NCBI RefSeq assembly: GCF_905147365.1
Contig: NC_056420.1
Location: 11,294,001 to 11,358,000, forward strand
Source: Aricia agestis
Lineage: Eukaryota; Arthropoda; Insecta; Lepidoptera; Lycaenidae
DNA length: 64,000 bases
Direction of reading: 5' to 3'
Below are positions 59,001-64,000 of the stretch, piece by piece (the first letter of the stretch is position 1; each line of letters starts with the position of its first letter). The position numbers and the translations under genes are program-made. The notes below the pieces were generated by a model that was not told the origin of the DNA, did not search any database, and saw only the letters and a program-made list of their open reading frames with translations.

Positions 59001-59157
59001 GCGTCGTCATATAATTTACCAATTTACTCTTGCATTAGGTATACCTAGTGCAAGAGTAAATTGGTAAATTCAGTTTTTGATTGCCTTTGCCGGCCAAAAC
59101 ATCTTTGTTATAGGTATTGTATTCGTAAGTGGAATAAACATTATTAGATAATATATA

Positions 59158-59174
59158 GGTTAGGTTAGGTTAGG
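59158..59174 (+). repeat. Interstitial (TTAGG)n tract 1
   Basis: Three and a half units of the insect telomere repeat, immediately before a SINE. Confidence 0.85.
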
Positions 59175-59531
59175 AGCGTCCGTGGCCTAATGGATAGACC
59201 TTTGGTTCACACTCTTAGAGGGTGCAGGTTCGAACCCAGGTGGAGACGTGTACCTATGAGACATTTTCTGATCTCAAGTACATAATACGGACGCTCGTAC
59301 GGTGAAGGAAAACATCGTGAGGAAACCCGCACATAGTTGGTCCCAGACGTATTGACTAGTTCCTTCCTCTGGACTAGGCCGACTATGATGCGAGAATGCC
59401 GTATGCGCTTGGGCAACCAATACGGACATTTAAAAATCTTGTCCCAGGCACTACAGTATTTGAAGAGTGGTTATTTCGCTCTGAAAAATACTGTATAAAT
59501 CATCCACAACGGATGTAAAGGCCTAGATATT
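59175..59531 (+). mobile_element. tRNA-derived SINE, second family
   Basis: A-box-like GTGGCCTAATGGATAGACC and B-box GGTTCGAACCC 50 bp on, then the body 'CGGTGAAGGAAAACATCGTG' and 'GAGGAAACCCGCACA'. Ends TAGATATT before a second TTAGG tract. Confidence 0.8.
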
Positions 59532-59550
59532 TTAGGTTAGGTTAGGTTAG
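59532..59550 (+). repeat. Interstitial (TTAGG)n tract 2
   Basis: TTAGGTTAGGTTAGGTTAG, between the SINE and a retrotransposon 3' fragment. A third short tract follows the fragment's poly(A) at 59734-59752. Confidence 0.85.
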
Positions 59551-59733
59551 TCCTGTGTTAGACAGATCCAGGACATCCCTCCGTATACGGCTGAAGGCAA
59601 ACCGCAGGTGGTTTTAGTGGGTAAGAGTCCCACATACCCCCGGGGTGCTTCAGCTAACTGAGGCACATCCCCAACCCGGGGCACCCATGATGGGTTTCCC
59701 CTGAGCGTCAAAACAAACCAAAAAAAAAAAACC
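59551..59733 (+). mobile_element. Non-LTR retrotransposon 3' fragment with poly(A), between TTAGG tracts
   Basis: CCGCAGGTGGTTTTAGTGGG, 'GAGTCCCACATACCCCCGGG', 'AACTGAGGCACATCCCCAAC', then AAACCAAAAAAAAAAACC. Telomere-repeat-targeting LINEs (SART/TRAS) are known in Lepidoptera; assignment to them is inference from the flanks only. Confidence 0.6.
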
Positions 59734-59752
59734 AGGTTAGGTTAGCTAGGTT

Positions 59753-60430
59753 ACAATAAAATACTTTAAATATAAAATATATATTTTATTGTCATAATAT
59801 TTCGCAAACAAAACGAGCACCCAGCGTTTTGAATATACGGTACCTAGACACTAATTAATTATTTATTTATCATATTGTTTAGGATGGATAAATGATAAAT
59901 CGAGGAATGAATAAAAAAATCAATCAATTAATTTTTCAACAACTCGGCGCGCGACGCGACTGATATGGCGTTAAAATCTTTTGTACTAAGCGTTTTACGT
60001 AGAGTTAATTTGCTTTGAGATTTTTTCTAAGCTTCCTAGTTAGTGTTTTGCATCAACCCCCTTTATTATATCGTCAATAGTACAAAAACTTTTAGCTATT
60101 GTTGTGTTTTATTATTTTCAGTACTTATCTAATAAAAATAATTTATTAGCATGTACGTAATAAATAACAGTATTAAAGTAAAGTTTTATTTTAAATATTA
60201 CCGTAAAATAATTCAAGGTATTTGAATATTTTATATTTAACTTTTTTCGCGATTAAAGTCTAACTTCAGCCAGTGCACTTATAGTTAGTTATCTACTAAA
60301 ATGTACCTACTTAATTCTATTTGGTTCAGTGCTTTAAATTATTAAAATATTTGCTACAAAGGTAGTTAAAATTTTCTACAAATATTTGGAATAAAATCCA
60401 TACTTCCATACTAATATTATTGTTAAAAGT
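59753..60430. other. Non-coding stretch
   Basis: AT-rich, no exon or bounded repeat. Confidence 0.45.
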
Positions 60431-60664
60431 GCGTCTGCAATTCATATAGTGATTCGCTTAGATTAATGATTGGTCCCGCAAGCGGCGCTCGCGCGCGGAG
60501 ACCAATCATTAATCGAAGCGAATCACTTATAAACTCCACTTTGCATGCAATTCATATAGTGATTCGCTTACATTAATGATTGGTCTCTCGCGCGGCGCTC
60601 GCGCGCGGCGACCAATCATTAATCGGAGCGAATCACTATATGAATTGCGCGCAAAGTAGAGTTT
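60431..60664. repeat. Two tandem palindromes, about 115 bp each
   Basis: Each unit reads GCAATTCATATAGTGATTCG ... 'ATTAATGATTGGTC' - GC-rich centre (GCGGCGCTCGCGCGCGG) - 'GACCAATCATTAATCG(A/G)AGCGAATCACT'. Unit 2 starts near 60545. Confidence 0.85.
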
Positions 60665-60693
60665 AAAAATGAATCATATTATGATTCAATATA

Positions 60694-60952
60694 CAGTGTG
60701 TAACAAAAATAAGTGATAATACTTTAGGGTGTGTACGTGTTCCTAGTAGAGAGTTCACTGTGAAAGTAGCAGCTCTGAAAGACGAAATTTTTTTTTCACT
60801 TTTGTATGGGCAAGGGCCCGAGCGTCACAAGTTTCCCCATACAAAAGTGAAAAAAAATTTTGGTCTTTCAGCGCTGCCACTTTCACAGTGAACTCTCTAC
60901 GAGAAACACGTACACGCCCTAAAGTATTATCACTTAGTTTTGTTACACCCTG
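60694..60952. mobile_element. Palindromic MITE 'GGGTGTAAC' family, copy 5
   Basis: CAGTGTGTAACAAAA / TTTTGTTACACCCTG, TA on both sides. Arms almost fully complementary. Confidence 0.88.
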
Positions 60953-62061
60953 TATTATGATTCTCCAAAGCGACCATTTTAGCCCCGCTGGCACTTACTT
61001 GGGAGTTGGGCCTATATGCCCTATAAGCATGGTCTTAACAGCTCAGATCCTTATTAAAAAGCTATAAAATATAAAGACGACTTCCAAATCGGAAACGCAT
61101 AATATGCCTCTAGAACTCTCCATCGTGACCAAAATGGAAGCACACGTGGATAGAAAACTCAAGTGCGCTCTTAGATCCCCCAGCGTCAGTAGTGCATTGC
61201 CCTAGGTTCTATAAACAACGAACATCCGACTACAGTCCGGACATTAGCTACATTAAACTAATTTCCACATTCCTGATAGATTCAGTTATTATAGTCTCGT
61301 AGATTTCGTCTCAATGGTCCAAAAAACTCAAATTTCAGTTGACCAAATCAGTCCTTAGATCAATACTCATCGCAATTATAGCCGTGACAAAACGCATAAT
61401 AAAAATGATATTGCGATGGGAATTCGCAGTTGTGCTTAATTTGTCACTAAGCTACGGGCTCCCCCTTAAGGCCCGTATTCACTTTCATTAGTAGTAAGTG
61501 CAAAAAAAACGTGATTAGAACTGTATTCACTTTGATTAGTGATTAAGTGCAGGTAACTAGTGCGGGTCATTAGTGATTAGGAGAAAGTAAGTGTGGACAA
61601 CGACTAATCAGTGCAAGTGATTAGTCAGCTGCGTAGTAACGTGATTAAAAGCGTGTTCTATTTTTTGCGAGTGCAAGTGCGAGTACCCGTGTCCCGCGCG
61701 CCCTTCCTCCCTTCATTCGCAGCGTGCCTGCCAGCTATGAAATTGAGCTTTATTTTTTCTCAAAGATCAGGTAGACCTTCAGATAAACAAAAAAAAAAAA
61801 AACATTGTTTTATTCCTGAATAAATTTGAAGCAAATGTTTTCAGAATGTTGAAATGCAGGTTTCCGAAACTGAGGAAGGCCTGGCGGTCACAGGCTCTTG
61901 GTCCAGTAAATAAGATGGATCATTTTTGAATTTTTTGATCAATTTTGAATTCATTCTGGAGACAATGGAAATAGTGGGGGCTAATTAATTATAATTATCA
62001 CTATACCTAATTTATTTCTTCTTTCAATTTAAAGAAAGTTTTTAATTTATCAAAATAAAGA

Positions 62062-62640
62062 GACGACCTCTGCGGCTCAATTAGTTGAGTGCATGAAGCT
62101 AATACAAAAGTGTGGCAGCTCAAGCCGCGGGTTCGAATCCCGCCGACGGAACAAAAAGTTTTCAATGTTCCCGGGTCTGGAGACTGGATGTGTATGAATA
62201 TATTAAGTGTAGGTATAATATAGTATAATAAAAATCTTAAACAATATAATATGTAGGTATATTGTATACCTATCCATACTAATATTATAAATGCGAAAGT
62301 GTGTCTGTCTGTCTATGTATATTCTGTCTATCTGTATGTCTGTCTGTTACCACTTCACGCCCAAACCGTTAAACCAATTTTGCTCAAATTTAGTATGGAT
62401 ATACCTACTTTGAGTCACGGGAAAGGACATTGGATACTTTTTATCCCGGGAAAATGTACGGTTCCCGCGCGATAAACGAGTTTTGGCGCAACGGAGTTGC
62501 GGCCGTCATCTAGTCTAGTATAATTATATTTCCGTTGTCTGGTACCCGTAACAAAAGTCCTTCAGGTACTTAGCACGGGGCCAGACTGACGTGGTGTGAA
62601 GCGTCCATAGATATGATATTATTATTATATTATATTAAAA
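62062..62640 (+). mobile_element. tRNA-derived SINE, copy 2, split by a Helitron-like element
   Basis: GACGACCTCTGCGGCTCAAT, B-box 'GGGTTCGAATCCC', 'GTTCCCGGGTCTGGAGACTG'. Resumes after 62519 with 'TTTCCGTTGTCTGGTACCCG' to 'GAAGCGTCCATAGATATGA'. Collinear with the inverted copy at 42029-42297. Confidence 0.85.
62272..62519 (+). mobile_element. Helitron-like element, near complete
   Basis: Begins TCCATACTAATATTATAAAT, has (GTCT)n, 'CGCCCAAACCGTTAAACCAA', 'GAAAATGTACGGTTCCCGCG', and ends 'GTTGCGGCCGTCATCTAGT'. TC start and CTAG end without target duplication match the Helitron pattern. Confidence 0.8.
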
Positions 62641-62930
62641 GTACAAAAGCTTTCAAAAGAGTTCCCGTTTCAGACAGCACCGCATTTAATACTTCTTTGA
62701 GTACTTCTTGCAATTGCAAGCTCGCGTCTCGATGTTCGGCCGTACTCGCTGGTTGACAAAAAAACAATCGCTGGTTGACAGCTACTACTGAATTTACTAA
62801 ATAGAGCCACTAAATTATCACTAAATATGAATTGGACACCACTTGCACTACATACCTACACTCCACTGCCTCAATTACTAGTCACTTGCACTTGTACTAA
62901 TGAAAGTGAATACAGGCCATTAGCGGCAAA

Positions 62931-63423
62931 TTAAGAGGAGTCCACACCGCCGTTTTTCCATACAAACGTTGTCCCCTGTTTCCTCCCTGGATAATGCCGG
63001 TAGAGTTATGATTTTTTTACTCAATATCTATGGCCACTATTAGCATGTCCCTATGTTTTCTTTTTTTTCATAATTTTATTATTAAAAAGGATAAGAACTT
63101 CCAAAAAGCCAAAAAAATGGCCAGATTTTCCTCTGTGTTCAAACACCCAGAAAACAAAACAGGCTAAAATATACAAAAAAAAAAAAACATAGAAACACAG
63201 ATTAAGCTTTGCTTTAATTCTTAATGAAAAAAGTACTTAAATCGGTTAAGTTTTGGAGAAGGAATCAGCGGACAACGAATCGAAGATTTTCTGTTCTTTT
63301 ATTAGAACTTTTGTCGTGTTGTCTCTATCGCGCTCTGCGGTGGGAGACTTGAGATTGGTGAGACAGCAATACATTGTCATATACCTATTTTCAATTTCTC
63401 TCGCCCTTGACGTATACTCTTAA
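62931..63423. mobile_element. piggyBac-like MITE, copy 2 (inverted)
   Basis: Body 62935-63419 between TTAA at 62931-62934 and 63420-63423; GAGGAGTCCACACCGCCG at the left. Same internal order as copy 1 at 20096-20590, reversed. Confidence 0.85.
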
Positions 63424-63832
63424 GGGGAACAGTATGATCCCAAGGTACGCAGTCCTATTTTAAATAGGACTGCATACCATGGGATCTAAATAGGCTATTT
63501 AGTTTACTAAGGTCACAAAGTAAAGCCGTCTGTTACTTTTAATTATGCGATTGGCCAATCCTGTTTGGTTCTCAATGTAGCGGTCTCGTGTAAGAATGCA
63601 GTTAAATACGGCAGACATAAAGGTGACAAAAGCAGCTAGCCCCAGCATTAACAGAGAAATTTTCCTTTCTTCCTTCTCAAATCCTCTTGTCTTAAGCTGT
63701 TCCGTTCATCTAACTCATAGATTAGATTGGTATAGTTAGTAGGTACATCACTGGTTGCTCTGAAGCGAAACCAATTCTTAATCATATGGTCCAAGTGTTT
63801 CGCCATTTACTGATAATGCATTTTGCCTGCAG

Positions 63833-63984
63833 TTTTTGTACCCGGAGCACAGAAGCAACAAGCCGCCACCATGGACGCGATCAAGAAGAAGATGCAGGCG
63901 ATGAAGCTGGAGAAGGACAACGCGCTGGACCGCGCCGCCATGTGCGAGCAGCAGGCCAAGGACGCCAACCTGCGCGCTGAGAAG
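63833..63984 (+). CDS. Tm1: Tropomyosin, first coding exon (partial gene)
   Basis: Actin-filament coiled-coil protein of muscle and cytoskeleton. The acceptor TTGCCTGCAG ends at 63832. 38 nt of 5' UTR lead to ATG at 63871, then 38 codons ([38 protein letters not shown]) to the donor GAG AAG|GTAACA. This is the conserved N terminus of arthropod muscle tropomyosin, with the heptad pattern visible; the family is 284 residues, so about 13% is here and the rest lies to the right. The context GCCGCCACCATGG is an ideal start context. Base composition is sharply GC-rich relative to the flanks, as expected of codon-biased, highly expressed genes. The symbol follows the Drosophila muscle gene; a Tm2-like paralogue cannot be excluded from this exon. 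Confidence 0.93.
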
Positions 63985-64000
63985 GTAACAGAATATTCTA

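Larger units (their letters stand above)
61470..62918. mobile_element. TIR element 'GGCCCGTATTCAC', 1.45 kb, with nested insertions
   Basis: Ends GGCCCGTATTCACTTTCATT / AATGAAAGTGAATACAGGCC, with AGTGCAAGTG-type motifs inside both ends. It contains a SINE (62062-62640), itself split by a Helitron-like element. No transposase visible. Confidence 0.75.

Overview
This window is eukaryotic nuclear DNA from an insect, almost certainly a moth or butterfly. The signs are spliced genes with GT-AG introns of 0.1 to 12 kb, AT-rich non-coding DNA, arthropod-type initiator/DPE promoter sequence, TTAGG telomere-type repeats, and a dense load of short non-autonomous transposons of kinds typical of Lepidoptera (Helitron-like elements rich in GTCT, fold-back MITEs, tRNA-derived SINEs, and the 'gggcaaacgagcaaacggg' interspersed family). 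I see no prokaryotic, viral or CRISPR content.

Layout. (1) 480-22896, + strand: the C-terminal half of NCBP1/CBP80 in seven exons; the 5' half lies left of the window. Its first complete intron (897-12717) holds a complete two-exon gene on the - strand (7377-1285): a 1083-residue predicted secreted protein, Gln/His/Pro-rich, then Thr-rich, with an acidic tail. I do not recognise it. The signal peptide lies on its own 42-nt exon. (2) 39777-25365, - strand: a complete fructose-1,6-bisphosphatase in six exons (336 aa). Its 9.5-kb intron holds, on the opposite strand, a complete six-exon CRAL-TRIO/alpha-tocopherol-transfer-like gene (31167-37593, 309 aa) with a matching initiator and DPE. (3) 42827-45375, + strand: a complete MRG15/MORF4L1 chromatin reader (338 aa, six exons). 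(4) 45376-63832: about 18 kb with no supported coding exon and many transposons. A candidate 5' UTR exon sits at about 54343-54374. (5) 63833-63984, + strand: the first coding exon of tropomyosin (38 residues); the rest of the gene lies to the right.

The genes are housekeeping and do not form a common pathway: mRNA cap binding, gluconeogenesis, lipid carriage, histone-mark reading, muscle thin filament. What stands out is the architecture. Two genes are nested in introns on the opposite strand. Transposons also lie inside transposons, and several have target-site duplications readable by eye, which gives superfamily assignments (8 bp for hAT-like, TTA/TAA for PIF/Harbinger-like, TTAA for piggyBac-like, TA for a mariner-like palindromic MITE). 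One MITE ends 31 bp before an NCBP1 exon. I found no convincing new enzymatic or defence system. The best candidates for something undescribed are the nested secreted protein and several unnamed repeat families.
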